64,000 nucleotides of DNA, from the NCBI GenBank assembly GCA_963965975.1, contig OZ014418.1:2926775-2990774 (forward strand), read 5' to 3'. Positions within the stretch are counted from its first letter, which is position 1. Each line of letters opens with the position of its first letter. The notes beneath the pieces were generated by a model, which searched no databases, was not told the origin of the DNA, and saw only the letters and a program-made list of their open reading frames with translations. Below, piece after piece: positions 47,691 to 59,743 of this stretch. A program made the position numbers and the translations under genes. This stretch comes from Xestospongia bergquistia. Taxonomy: Eukaryota; Porifera; Demospongiae; Haplosclerida; Petrosiidae.

Positions 47691-49108
47691 CTACACCTGT
47701 CCAAAAAATCCTTGAGACTCAAAAACGACTTCATCAGTCTTCTTTTGAAAGACGTCCAATTTTTCTGGAAAATTCAATGGAAATGGCATTGTTTGAGAGT
47801 GGGTGGATACAATTGGCAATTTTAAGTCATCTGTTTGAAAGAAATTTTTTTCATCTCCAAAGCCTAGTAAAGAAATGTTGTCATAGCCAGTACAAAAGAG
47901 AAATATATCCTTCAGTGTAGGTACGTTATCACAGTCTGAAAGTAACAGTATAATTGAAAGCATTGGAAACAAAACAAACCTTCTTTCTGTCTCAAGTAGT
48001 TTATCCAAGTTATCAAAATGGCTTCTTTCTTTCTGATATTTGAACTCTTGTCTGAAAAAATTGGATAATAAAATTCATCAAGAAAAGTACTTGTTATCTT
48101 CTGCTATGGAGGCAAGAAAGCTTTGCAGAGGAGGTTGGAATGATCTTTCATTAAGCTATTGAAAGTCATAGTAGTGAGACCTTTTTTAACTGCTCCAGCT
48201 CAGCTGTGGTGGTCATGACAGTAAAATGTAGACAAATGGCACCTATAACCTTGCTTTTATTACCAAATATAAGACTTGATGGTAGGTTCACTAATCCACA
48301 CTTGTATATACCACAAGTCAAACTCCTCACTAGACAATATACACCTGAATTCAGTCTCATCTGATTTTGCTTTAGGCTGAAAGTAAGAACATAAAATTGT
48401 TACTTGTTACTTTCTTATGATGATTACCTTATACATTCTTTCTTGAATCCTTTGGTCAATAATGTCTTCAATTCCAGGAGTAACTGAAGATATCCCACCA
48501 AAAAGGTAGTCTACAACTACTGACGAAAAAAAGTAAGGGCCTGGTCCACCATGCATGAATGACAAAGCAATTGTTTTCCCAAAACAGCAAATCAGGTTCA
48601 TCCTATGTACAAAAAGTTACTAAAAATATAATTAGTTAACTATTTTAATTACTTGAAAGGCAGAGGTATTACGGCAAAGTAATCTTCTGTCAGGTGGACC
48701 ATCTAATAATACATTATTATTATTGATAGCACCATTAGTAATAGGAAAAATTCTCTCTTGGGACCACCACAATCTACTCCTGAATCTAACAAAAGAACAC
48801 TTGAATATCTTGAGAATAAGAAGTCAATTGCATCCTCTCATACATCACCTCTTTTCACAGTTAGTCGAAAGTGTTTTTTTGCCTTTGTCTACATATTTGG
48901 TTCTATGTGTACTCAACAAAACATCTAGTGAGTCAATTTTTCCCCTATAAGAATGATGATTGGATTTTTAGTGATCAACAATAAAGGATATTCACAATTC
49001 ATTGGTCTACAAAGCAAGCTAACATACCCAGTCTAGTGTGCTAGTATTTCCTGGACATTGAGATCATCTTGCCAGTGTTCTTCAGAGTCTGACAGTAATT
49101 CTACATAG
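47691..49108 (-). pseudogene. second HECT E3 ligase copy, decayed
   Basis: Minus-strand blocks in order are: an acidic exon (SDSEEHWQDDLNVQEIL, about 49100-49040) and the HECT N-lobe FRLTVKRGDV, VDCGGPKREFF (48890-48730, with TGA inside). Then come GKTIALSFMHGGPGPYFF and VVVDYLFGG (48601-48412), and a linker exon ending WINYLRQKE. The last exon is 47935-47691 (CDNVPTLKDIFLFCTG, then SQGFFGQV). The intron before the last exon is at the same codon and phase as in the copy at 29.0 kb. The place of the catalytic Cys holds His (VSTHSQTMP against VNACFYTLH), so this C-lobe could not form the ubiquitin thioester. Stops and shifts occur elsewhere. Confidence 0.75.
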
Positions 49109-49109
49109 G

Positions 49110-51880
49110 TACTATAGAAATGGTAATAATTACTGAATGTTAATTATTTCATCAAAGGCTTACCTAAGTGATGTACTGCTGTTTATTTAAGAAAACATTA
49201 CATAGAACATTACATTACATTATAATCACAAAACTACAGATTCAAGACAAAAGAAGTTCTTTTTGGAAATAATTCAAACAGCACTAAGTCAGTGCAACTA
49301 TGTCTTTTGGTATTATTGCTTAAAATTAGTACTATGTAACAAATGTGGCTGTGACAGTAATATCAACAGTCATCAACAGTTTTGGAACTTGAAATGCACA
49401 TAAACAAATTGTTTACTGCTCTTACCTCACTATGTGTAAATATGAAGGAAAAAGTTCATATCCAAGATTTAGTAATGGAGTGACAAACAGTGAAGATCTT
49501 GATAGTGGAGGGTATGTCCAATGTATATACCTCTCTACCTCATGTACATACAATTATACTACTTTCATATATATTATAGAATTGAAAGTCATGAAAGAAT
49601 CCAAAAGATCACAACTACATACCCTGGGTTTCTTTCATTCATGTCATCAACTGTCTCAACACAGTATATTACATGGGTATATACTTTTTCTTGTAGAACA
49701 ACCTCACAAACAGTCCAACTGCAGGTACATATATATAATACAAAAATAGATGAAGTCATAATTATAAATATAGCACACAATATCATTTAAAAAATAGACA
49801 TCAGATACTACAGACACACAGAGATGGTCAAATATTTTAAGTTGAAAGGCATTAGACATGTTTAATTCATTCTAAATTAAACATGATCGTAATCATTGGT
49901 TCTACATCAACCAGAGTTCAATATGTGTACTATTGATAATAGTCTCCATAAGATATTGATGATACAAATACATGTGATTCCAGTTAGTGCAGTTACAGTC
50001 ACACAACAATGGCAATTCATACTGTAAATTAGATGCATGGGGAGAGGGCTAAGACAGCAATTGAGACCACCTCAATTGGTGAGTCTATTTATACTACTGC
50101 CTCACTTCGTAATATATCAATGCCTATCCGCAGGAGTCTATTTTACAGATGAGATAATTAAGTGTGTATATGAGAATAACCTAATAAACAGAATTTAAAA
50201 TAAGCATTTTAGGTGATATGTTCTTACATGGAAAGAGATGTTTCCACTTAAATTCAGCTATTGATTTATTTAAAAATTGACACATACTTTAGTTTTGAAT
50301 ATTTCTAAGACAAAGTGTCAAAATTACATTTGACAGACACATATGCAATTGCTTGCATCTCTTATTTTGGACAAACAAATTGGTTTTATGTCACTGTTCT
50401 TTTTATATTTTAGTATATAAACACCACATATCATAAGCATCATGGTATCTTCAACAGTATAGATTTGTTCAATTAGTCTAATACCAACACAGGAAGAAAA
50501 CGTAAATTTCCTTGGACATGACAGGTCATGTTTTACTCTTCGAAATTTTTCATGTTCAGGAAATTTAGTAATTTCATGTACAAATTCTATACCTTACAGG
50601 GCAGAGGTTCCTAAAGACCTTAATTCATATTTAATAAATATAACCTGTTACATTCCTACAATAGGATGTTTCACACGTCCTGAATAATTCCTTTAATATA
50701 AGTGAAATTGTCTCTGACTCTTATATATTTGTATAAGATAATATAAAATATACCATAATATCACAACATGACTAGGATAATGTTAATGTTAATATAATAA
50801 TATAAGATTGAATAAGATAATGTGAAATAAAATAGTTGACTGTTCTTATTATTAGTCAAAAATAGACCAATCAGGTAACTTAGTAGAAGGCTTTGAACGA
50901 TTAGATATATAACCTTCACTTCATGTCTTTACCTGTCTTTGACCTTTTCTACTCAGAAATACAATCAAGTGTCTTTAACAGTTGATTAAATTGTGTGCTT
51001 TGCTATCATCATATATTCCATCATCGCCCCCTGACTCTTCACTAGACATTGTATCCATAACGAGGACTTGCTTTCATTTAGAGTGATCTGCTTCATTTGC
51101 AAATGCAGCTTGAGAATGGATGCCTTTCCTTCCTCTAGTTTCTGTTTACAAGAAGTATAATCATTTCAGGTTAAGATATCTTAATACATACGCATAAAAG
51201 TCTCTCTTGTCTTCTTTTTTTGCCTTCCAAGTTGATCACTCTTTCCACATCTTTCAGCAGATTTTTTTCCGAACAAGTTCTTAAATAGATATCAGTGACA
51301 ATAATCATACTTATTCTGTACCCTTATTCTATTTTCCACCCAAAGGAATCTGGGTCTTGTTCTAAAAAGTTGTAAATATGTCTATTCTCCCTCTATACAT
51401 GAGCAAAGACTAGTATGTAAAGGTTACTCAATTATTATCATTGACACGCCCTAACGGATTTATCAATAGCTGGTTTAGTAGAAATAGGTCTGGTTACTCT
51501 GGTACTAGCTGAGTCGATTTTTTTCTCAATGATCTGGACACGTTCCTCAGTTGATTTTACATTATTCAAAACAGATAACAAAATTTTGTTTGTTTTTGAA
51601 TTTCAGAAAACAAATCAGAGAATTCAGATCTAGAACTTGGAGAACCAACAAAACATTTTATTTTTAGATTTTCTCTGTGGAGTCTAGGTAATTAACAGTG
51701 TCACTATCCTATATCGTTCACGTCGTCTTCTTCAAACAGTAAATCATTCAGAGTCAAAGCCCTTTAAATTCATAGCTGTAACTGATCCCACTCAAGCATA
51801 GAGTGAAAACTCCACCCTCTCAAAAATTAACCCATAAAACTATGAACATCCTGTGATCAGCCAGCCATCTGGCAGTACTT
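49110..51880. other. no gene recognised
   Basis: A plus-strand frame (49432-49749) and a minus-strand acidic patch near 51050-50995 (DTMSSEESGGDDG) look faintly protein-like but cannot be tied to a gene. Confidence 0.35.
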
Positions 51881-51894
51881 CCGAACTATCAAGA

Positions 51895-53300
51895 ATAACC
51901 ATTATCAATTTGCGCAATTTAAAGGTGATATTTTGTGCCCTCATTGTAATAAACTGCTAGCTAAAAAGACCTTTAAGAGGCATCAGGCACTATATTTTGA
52001 TGATGAGTCACAAAGCTGGACAACAATGGAGCAGTTACAAGAATGTAAATAAATGTAATACATAATAAAACATTTTAACATTACAAATCAAACATTTGTA
52101 TTTAGTGTATAGATTTACTGTAGGATATTACAAGTTTAAGGTGGTTCAACTGGTTTGAACCTTTACAAATCAATCATTTGTATTGAGTGTATACAATTGC
52201 TATAGTATATACACAAGTTCGAGGTGGTTCAACTAGTTCAAACCGTTACTTTTGGAAACAGAGCTAGGTCCTAATTCTAAACCATCCATTACACCAACAG
52301 ATGAATGATAATAACATTTATTATCCCTTAAAGGACGAATGTGAAGATCTTGATGAACTAGGTATGAGTATTACTTCATACATATATTGATTGCTCTTGT
52401 GGCTGTTGTTTCATAGACAGTCTATGTAATAAGTATATATGAATTAAGAAAATGATAGAAAAATTAATTTCAACTGAAATCTTGTATCTGTAGGTCGTAG
52501 TATTACATGTATATGCTGGTTTTTGGATTACGTATAGAAATATTTGCTTAAAAGCCTTGGTTGAAATATAGGGTTGAGACACTTTACTTTGTTGATAACA
52601 ATTTTACTTCTTGAAAATATAATTATTTAGGTGACATAACTCAGGAATTCACTGAACTGTGGGAAGATTTCTCATATGATGATAACAGTGATAATCAAGA
52701 CGATTGTGCTCCATCTCTTCCAGAAGGTATTGATGATGAAAACACTGAGAAACCATAAGCTATTGCTATTTGGATTGTTAGCTTTCTTATGAAATTTCAA
52801 TGATTTACTTTAACTGATTTTACAAGTATATGACTCATTAGAAAGTACCACTCAATCAGGCTCACTTTTAGATACTCAAGTAGGGACTGCTTCTAATGTT
52901 ATACTTCCAAGTTTCTCCGCTTATGCTACTTTTAGCCTGAAAGATGTAGATAATTTGCAAATTCTTTGTTCTAGACTCCATCATGGTGCAAATACAAACC
53001 TAGTTGTTAGCTCTATTTTATTAAAATATAACTCTGTGACAATTAATCATAAAGTTTACACTTCTTCTGATAGATCATCCATTGCCTTCATTGTACTAGC
53101 TAGGTATGATCATGATATATTAGGAAATGCCTTATCTACATTTGAATACTCTGTTGAAAGTCCTGTAAAGGTACATTATTATGCCAAAATTTTCATATAC
53201 CAATTAGAAATCAGATCTCTTAAACTTTTTTGTTGCTAGAGTTTCCAGGTGTTATCCTCATCCTCAATATTCAACTGTTGGTAAACTTGTTTAAATTTGG
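51895..53300 (+). pseudogene. decayed zinc-finger-like gene of transposon type
   Basis: Exon-like blocks are 51895-52050 (QFAQFKGDILCPHCNKLL then FKRHQALYFDD, a C2H2/CCH-like finger), 52310-52361 (LKDECEDLDEL with a GT donor) and 52631-52727 (ITQEFTELWEDFSYDD, acidic). The longest, 52829-53300, reads YATFSLKDVDNLQILC, SDRSSIAFIVLARYDHDIL and PVKVHYYAKI. It then shifts to VSRCYPHPQYSTVGK and WYDNIYEGYGVHIFV. I recall similar finger, acidic and RPxxxxYY...HP..GKPV..W layouts in transposon-linked proteins of corals and sponges, but I give no name. Two frameshifts or stops are present. Confidence 0.45.
52082..52252. repeat. two tandem units of about 84 bp
   Basis: Each has ACAAATCAAACATTTGTATT, then AGTGTATA and GGTGGTTCAACTGGTTTGAACC, the last a near-palindrome. 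It lies between two exon-like blocks. Confidence 0.75.
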
Positions 53301-53406
53301 TATGACAACATATATGAAGGCTATGGTGTCCATATATTTGTCCACTAAACAGTTCCCTTGCATGTTATGCTCACACCAGTACTGTTGGCATCATTGACAA
53401 TGAGCA

Positions 53407-53651
53407 CACTGTAAAAATTGAATAGTTGGTTTAACCAATACATGGTTATACAGGTTGCATATGCAAAAAGTAAACTTAATACTATTTTGATTACTAATGT
53501 GTTATGAAATTAGTGGGTATGGAGCTACATAAACAGTAGTACATTAGTAATGAAAACAGTATTATGCTTACTTTTCAACAAAAATAAGTCTGTAATTGCA
53601 AACTGTATAACCGAATAATGGTTAAATCAACCAATCACTTTTTACAGTGCA
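53407..53651. mobile_element. MITE with long inverted ends (CACTGTAAAAA)
   Basis: The left CACTGTAAAAATTGAATAG...GGTTATACAG and the right CTGTATAACC...CACTTTTTACAGTG are inverted repeats of about 55 bases in a 245-base unit. No clear target duplication. No coding potential. Confidence 0.8.
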
Positions 53652-54237
53652 TGTTTTGTATGTTATCCAAGTACCAGAATGATTTCTTGCTGTACACCCT
53701 TAATATATTGTCATTGATGTTGTTAACATGACCTATTATTTAGAATATGAAACATTAAAATGATATAAAACTAACTAATAAATAAAATAAAAAAATATAC
53801 TTTACAATATTATTATTTCCTGTAAATGAAATTTCATATTTAAAATATCAATCCAGTTTGAATGAAAGTCCAATTTGGAATTTCCAATACATGAAATCAT
53901 CAATAAATTCAATTCATCAAATTTCATATACTAATTATGGTCTAAGGAAATTCAGGATTTCTCCCTGTGCAACTGTCACCAAGCCCCAAATCTCACATTA
54001 CTATATCGATAATATTCAACAAACTGTATGGTGATTAATCTTCAAAAAGTAGTACTATTGTCTCTGATTTAACTACAGAAGCCAAGGATGGACATTCTAA
54101 TTCCTATTGCCTATTTTTCCCATGCACACTTGCATATTGAAAATTCCAATTAACATAAACAGCTTAATAACCTTATTTTTTCTAATAACCAAAGAGAGAA
54201 CTTCACTATATATTTGCAATTCAATATAGTAAATAGC
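53652..54237. other. no gene seen
   Basis: 3' flank of the SRCR receptor; AT-rich. Confidence 0.4.
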
Positions 54238-57200
54238 TTATAAAGTACTAGTAGTCATCTGCAATTCAACCTTTATTGGATCTTCAATGCTAGAATAATT
54301 CTCTTCCTTTTCTGGTTCAACCATTTTGCTGAAATAAAGTTAATGTTACATTTTCTTGGATACATAACATAAACAGTTCCAGAAATTACCTTTTTGATTC
54401 CACCTTCCTTTTATTATGTACATTTATCAATAGGCATAATATGCCCACTCCCACTGTCAAAGTAAGAAGCATTAGCACAAGTATCATTACTGGCACTAAT
54501 ACTGACAATAGTAATTCTTGATTATCTGCTATTAAGAATTATTATTAAAAAAAGACAATTAAATGGAATTTTATAATACTTGATTGATTTTGGGTTGTTG
54601 GAGATGGAACAATAGCACTACTGAAATTATTGCAACATGATGTACTTGATATTATCAGCAATGTAACTGGAGAATGTCCTAAAATATCCTTAGTAATATA
54701 GGAACTGGAACTAGCCAGAGTAGATTGGAAACTGCCTATAGCAAATAATAGTTCATCAGTTGAAATTACATATCTCTTACTTATAAAGGTACTGGAATTA
54801 GACATTGTAGGGTGGACACTACCTATAGCAAATAGTAATTATCTGTCAAGAATCACATTTTGGTCTCACTTCCATGATCAACACAGTATACAGTAGCTAC
54901 TTTTCCAGACAAACATTGACCAGGAATGAATGTGATATAATTGCATGATGAGAGTGAACTCTCTAAACCAGTACAATTAAATTCACCAACTCTAGGTAGA
55001 TTGTCATTAGATACAAGTACTGAGCCACCAATAGCACCTATCACAATTCATATCAAAACTTCCATTCATGCATTTTATTGTACCAGTTGGTTCTAATCCA
55101 AGTTCTTTACAGAGAACAATAGCATCTTTAAAATCCCAGGATGAATCATAACAGATTAAACTCCACTTTCGCTGTACACACCATTCCACAGCTCTATTAG
55201 TATCATTGATGCGTAGATCACCATTGCAACATTCTATAAGACACTAAGAGGTAAACATACATATTTCTATAGTAGTTATTACTCTTACCACTTTCTAATA
55301 AAGAGCACTGTGCACCATTACAAACAAAGTGGCAATTCATTTGATTACAAGGTACTCCTCCAACACAATTGGCATCTACAATAATATTAAGAACATTTAT
55401 GTGTCAACTTTGATGTAAAATTAGGTTTGTCTGTACCTTGAGTTTTGTTGTTAATAAGATAATAATAAGAATGAAATCCATACAAATTAACAAGACTTTC
55501 ACCATTATATAGAACTAAATCAAAGCAGGTCTCCTGTATTAGTATCCAATCAACATTGTTATCATTGAATTCAGATCTAATTAAATCATTAACATTGCTC
55601 TGGTCTTTTATTTGCTATTTTAATCACACCATTATTTATTTCTTGTTCAATGAAGTCAAGATATTGAGAAATAGAGTGCACTTTGCGTTTACCAGTTGAA
55701 GTAAATATATTCAAACCAAGATTATGACTGGGACACTTTGATAGAAGACGTAATTCAACCAACTCCCCACGAATTAGATTATAATTTGATTGAAATGACA
55801 TTTGATCTATAAAAAAGCTGAGTAAGAATTTCTTAATTCTGTGGCTATAGACATTACCTTGCAGTACTCTTGCTAATGATTGACTTGTGTTATTACAATA
55901 ATAGTTAATACATGGTGCTATCTCCAGTATCGTTGTATTTGTGATGTTAATATTTAGATTTTGAATATACACTTGAGTACAAGAACTGCATATTTCAACA
56001 GTTACTGTAGAACTAGCTTCATGGTAGTTACTGAACTTCATCAGGTAACTTGTTTGGTTAGACAGAGATGAATGCTGGTTAGTCCAGCTCATACAAAAAT
56101 AATAGCTGTAATTGTAAGTCATTGATATAATATCTGGACCTAACACCAACTCTAAAGTATTCCTTACATCACCAGAAGCTGTTATGAGAATAATGCATAT
56201 AAATTGCAAGTAAAAATATTAGTCTCTTATAGTTAAACATGAACATGACTTTTAAATATAGTAAATAGTAGTCTTCATAACAGTTTATGCAATATTATTA
56301 TGCATATACATACAGGGAACATTTCACATTACATAGCATGTGTTAAACAAATGTAAAGAAAATAGTTGCAAAATCAATAAAAATGTCCCATTGCATGCAT
56401 GTATATAACACTGTTAAAATTGACTAGTTTTGTAAACTAACATGATTCAATATTTTCTGTAGTCCCAATATACTACCTGTCATAACTGTTATGAGTCAAT
56501 AATGATAAATAAGGAAATTAAAGCTGTGACAAGTGTGCACTCCCTCATACATAACACTGCATAATGCTTGATGTTATACTTTAACAAAGTTCACTACAGA
56601 TTACTATATTGTGAATACAAACATACACAATTTTATATTAGATGTAAAAATTATATACTCTAAACTATGAAGGAGTGTACACCAACCATAGTGTTTGTAG
56701 TATTACTTTGTTTCTTATCATAATTTAAATTATAGCAGCTATGACAATTACATGCATGCTCAGCAAGTACTTTAAATTGGTTGATATTAGTGACAGTAAA
56801 AAGTCATGGTTGATTTATCCATAAAAATGTTTAGATGTATTTAGTATAATTATTTGATGCATAAAAGTAACATAATGTACTGTGCTTTGTAATGCTAATT
56901 TACCAGTCTTGTAAATACTTTGACTTACTATACACATTTAGTATAGCAACATTGCTATTATTTTCAAAGAATGCATTATAGTTAGGCAGAAATATTCTGT
57001 AGGTACAGTAATATTCAGATCCATCCATTGATAGTTGAGTCTGTATCACTAAACCGGAACTGTTCCTCCAATGGCTTTCTGGTAACACAGCTCCTGGAAT
57101 ATAGGAATTACCATTGATTACCCAAATTGGTGTTAACACAGAATTTTGTGCGTATCCACATTGAAATAGAACTAAAGTGCCATTGGTCACATTTTGAGAC

Positions 57201-57360
57201 TGAGGCAGTGGATGTATTATCACTGATATTTGCTGACTAGAAACTGATAGTTAAGATATCATATAAACAAGATGATGGATTTTTAATAACAGTCATTAAG
57301 TAATATGCAAAATTACTTACCGCTGACAAAAACAAACAACAGTGCAGATATCAACTTCAT
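54238..57360 (-). CDS. Ig-SRCR single-pass receptor, twelve exons
   Basis: Exons: 57360-57321, 57243-56929, 56178-55858, 55806-55693, 55604-55437, 55375-55289, 55233-55084, 55037-54870, 54822-54781, 54735-54580, 54528-54390, 54328-54238. They sum to 1791 bases, 596 residues, with no stop. Domains in order: signal peptide, Ig (FQCGYA, IWVING, YYCTYR), a region without known domain and a small six-Cys patch (DANCVGGVPC..). One SRCR domain follows at about 350-452 (EWCVQRKWSLICYDSSWDFKDAIVLCKELG split over an intron, FNCTGLESSLSSC, VYC). Then come a Ser/Thr stalk of two short similar exons, a membrane helix (about 525-553) and a 43-residue tail with NYSSI. It likely senses extracellular or microbial ligands, as SRCR receptors do. 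The 55692-55605 intron is the least certain join. Confidence 0.82.
56179..56928 (-). other. longest intron of the SRCR receptor
   Basis: 750 bases; no exon or repeat seen, while all its other introns are 45-88 bases. Confidence 0.6.
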
Positions 57361-57361
57361 T

Positions 57362-59743
57362 ATGAGTCGTCTCTTCCTCAAGTTGAAGCCAGCAGCTGCA
57401 AAGATTTACATAGGCGGGGTGAAACACCATAAAAATGTTGTGAATGTTTTGTTGGAATGCGACACTGGCAGTGGATTGGCTTATAGAGGTATAAGTCTTG
57501 AATTTGATTTTTTCTAAAATTAATTTATTTAAAAAATTGTTCTCGCATTATAAGATGCTTTTAAAAAAATTTCATATTTTCCTGTTCAATAAATTACCAG
57601 AAATCTGCAGAAATATCATAATGCACCGCAAGATTCAGCTAATTTTGCAATTTTTAAAAAATCCAATTATAGTGTTTCAAAATATCAGACAGACATTATA
57701 GGACTTTTGCTAAGTACTCTCTGTAATTGCTGTCTAGCATCATCAGATACTACTTGTAAACAAGCAGTACAGTTGACATTACATCATATATTGCCTTATT
57801 ATGCTAATCTCCATTATGTCAATATCTCCCTCTTGGCTAAGACTGTATTAGCTATCTTATTTGATTATGAGAAACTAGGCTAAGTGAGAACTATTTACCT
57901 TTTCTGACATTGAAGAACATCAAATTCTCAAATATAAAGAGAGGGCTAACAAAATCCTTAGAATCTCCTTATCTTAATGTCATTATATATGATAGTCATG
58001 GAGGTCCAGCTAACTGTTATGATGCCTCTGACCTGTTGCTATATCTTTATTTGTTCTCCAAGCACCAGGCTAATTTTGGTCTGTTTAAAGATCCTGAGTT
58101 TTTGACACTGTTTCAAGCAATACTTCAAAAGGAGGCCTTACAACTTAATGGACTTAAACTTTTATCCAGTATCTGTTCAAATCATGAACATGCTCTGATT
58201 ATTTGTATGTATATTTGTGTAACTTAAATTAGTAAACAATTACGTCTACTTGTGGCTATTCAACTAATGTTCCATAATTATTCATAAATATATAGGCCCT
58301 TAACAACATTACTGTAGGACAAAATGTTTGAGTTCACTATGAGGTTATTTTTTATACCAAATATTGTATCTGTGAAAACCAATTATTAGTATTTATATAT
58401 TGTGGTTCAGATGTCAGAGGTATGTATGTGTTATATAAAAGTGCTAATGAAAGTGTATAGACACTATTAAAGAGTTTCTTAATTTATACATATTTCAGTC
58501 ATTGATTTACTGATTATTTTTTCAGGGTATATCTTGGTTAATGCTTATATGTTTTTCAATTTTACTAACTGTACACTGCAAGTCAAAGATACCAATTCAG
58601 ACATTATAGATAATAATGTCATAAAACATCTGTATGTCAACGAACATTTTGACTTGAGATTTCTAGCAAAAACTATCACATCATTTCTCCCACTGCTAAA
58701 TGTCACACAAAACTAACTGAATTGTTAGAGTCTGAAGTGAAAACACTCATCAATGGACTCGGTCAAATTTGTAAAGACACAAATAACAAGTTGACATTTC
58801 TATCTCCAATTGGCTCACGCATATCATTTAATGTTGAAGAAATGACCATTATAATAATCAGTCTACTGTCATCAAGCCCAGGAAATTGTCTAACTTTCAC
58901 CAAGAACAATGATTCATTGTGTGTCTTGGTTGACCTGTTAACTACAATGCCAATGTCTACAGGAGAAGGTAAAATTCATCAATTAGTTGATATTATTTTA
59001 AGTCAAGTATCAGAAAAGGAATCAACTATTATTAAGGAATACCTCAAAGTATTCCCTGGCTTTTCACATAACATTACTGAACAACAAAAAAGTAAGGTCA
59101 TTTCATGAAAGAGACTTTGTCTTTATATGCAACGTTTGTTATGTTACTTTGTAGAGTTAGAGATATCACTGATGACTGATTGTGAGTACTGGATGAGTTG
59201 TGTTCTAGATTCAACGAAAGTAGTGATGTCAATGAACATTGAATACTTCTATCAATTTCAAATTTGTGACCTCAAGTGATCACCTTTGTTATGAACTGAT
59301 GCAGCTTTTAAATGTAGAAACTATAAGTGAGGAAAGGAAAATGAACTTTGCTTCACTCACTTATGAAATGGCATACTTTCTTGTTGTTTTGTCAGCTTTT
59401 GTTAACATCTGTTCTTCAAGTAAGCAACTATTGTTTGGTCTTACTCATTCTTCATTATTTAAATACTAACAATAAATACAAACAATAAATACAAATATAG
59501 TTGTTTAATGATTCTAACATTCGTTACATTTGTTTAATCTCTACAGAGTTATTCAATGGGATTGCTATTGATAAAGTGCCAACAGCAACCTTAGCTCATC
59601 TGGAAAGAATATTGTTACTACTCCAAGATGTATGTGAAATTTCTGATGTCTTTTGTATGACTCTGGGAAGAACAGGATTTATACAAGGTCTTGATGACAT
59701 AGCCCATACTTTCTCTATACATGAGCTCTACAGTGGTTTATGA
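57362..59743 (+). pseudogene. unidentified helical-repeat-like gene, broken
   Basis: Exon-like blocks are: to 57488, 57555-58204, 58526-59091, 59152-59419 and 59547-59743, with GT/AG borders. The protein is Leu/Ile-rich with repeated helix pairs (IIGLLLSTLCNCCLASSD, LFQAILQKEALQLNGLKLL, LVDLLTTMPMSTGEGKIHQL, HLERILLLLQDVCEIS), which suggests an armadillo-like fold. I recognise no catalytic motif. TAA at 57590-57592 and three single-base shifts (near 57880, 58710 and 59260) break it. Its first in-frame ATG in this exon lies one base from the start codon of the SRCR receptor on the other strand, so either the true start is further upstream or the two genes overlap head to head. Confidence 0.5.

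Noticed and set aside
48723-48950. Plus-strand open frame of 75 codons
   Set aside because: Shadow of the minus-strand HECT N-lobe (VDCGGPKREFF).
49432-49749. 105-codon plus-strand frame
   Set aside because: The first 30 codons look protein-like and end at a GT site, but no partner exon or family could be found.
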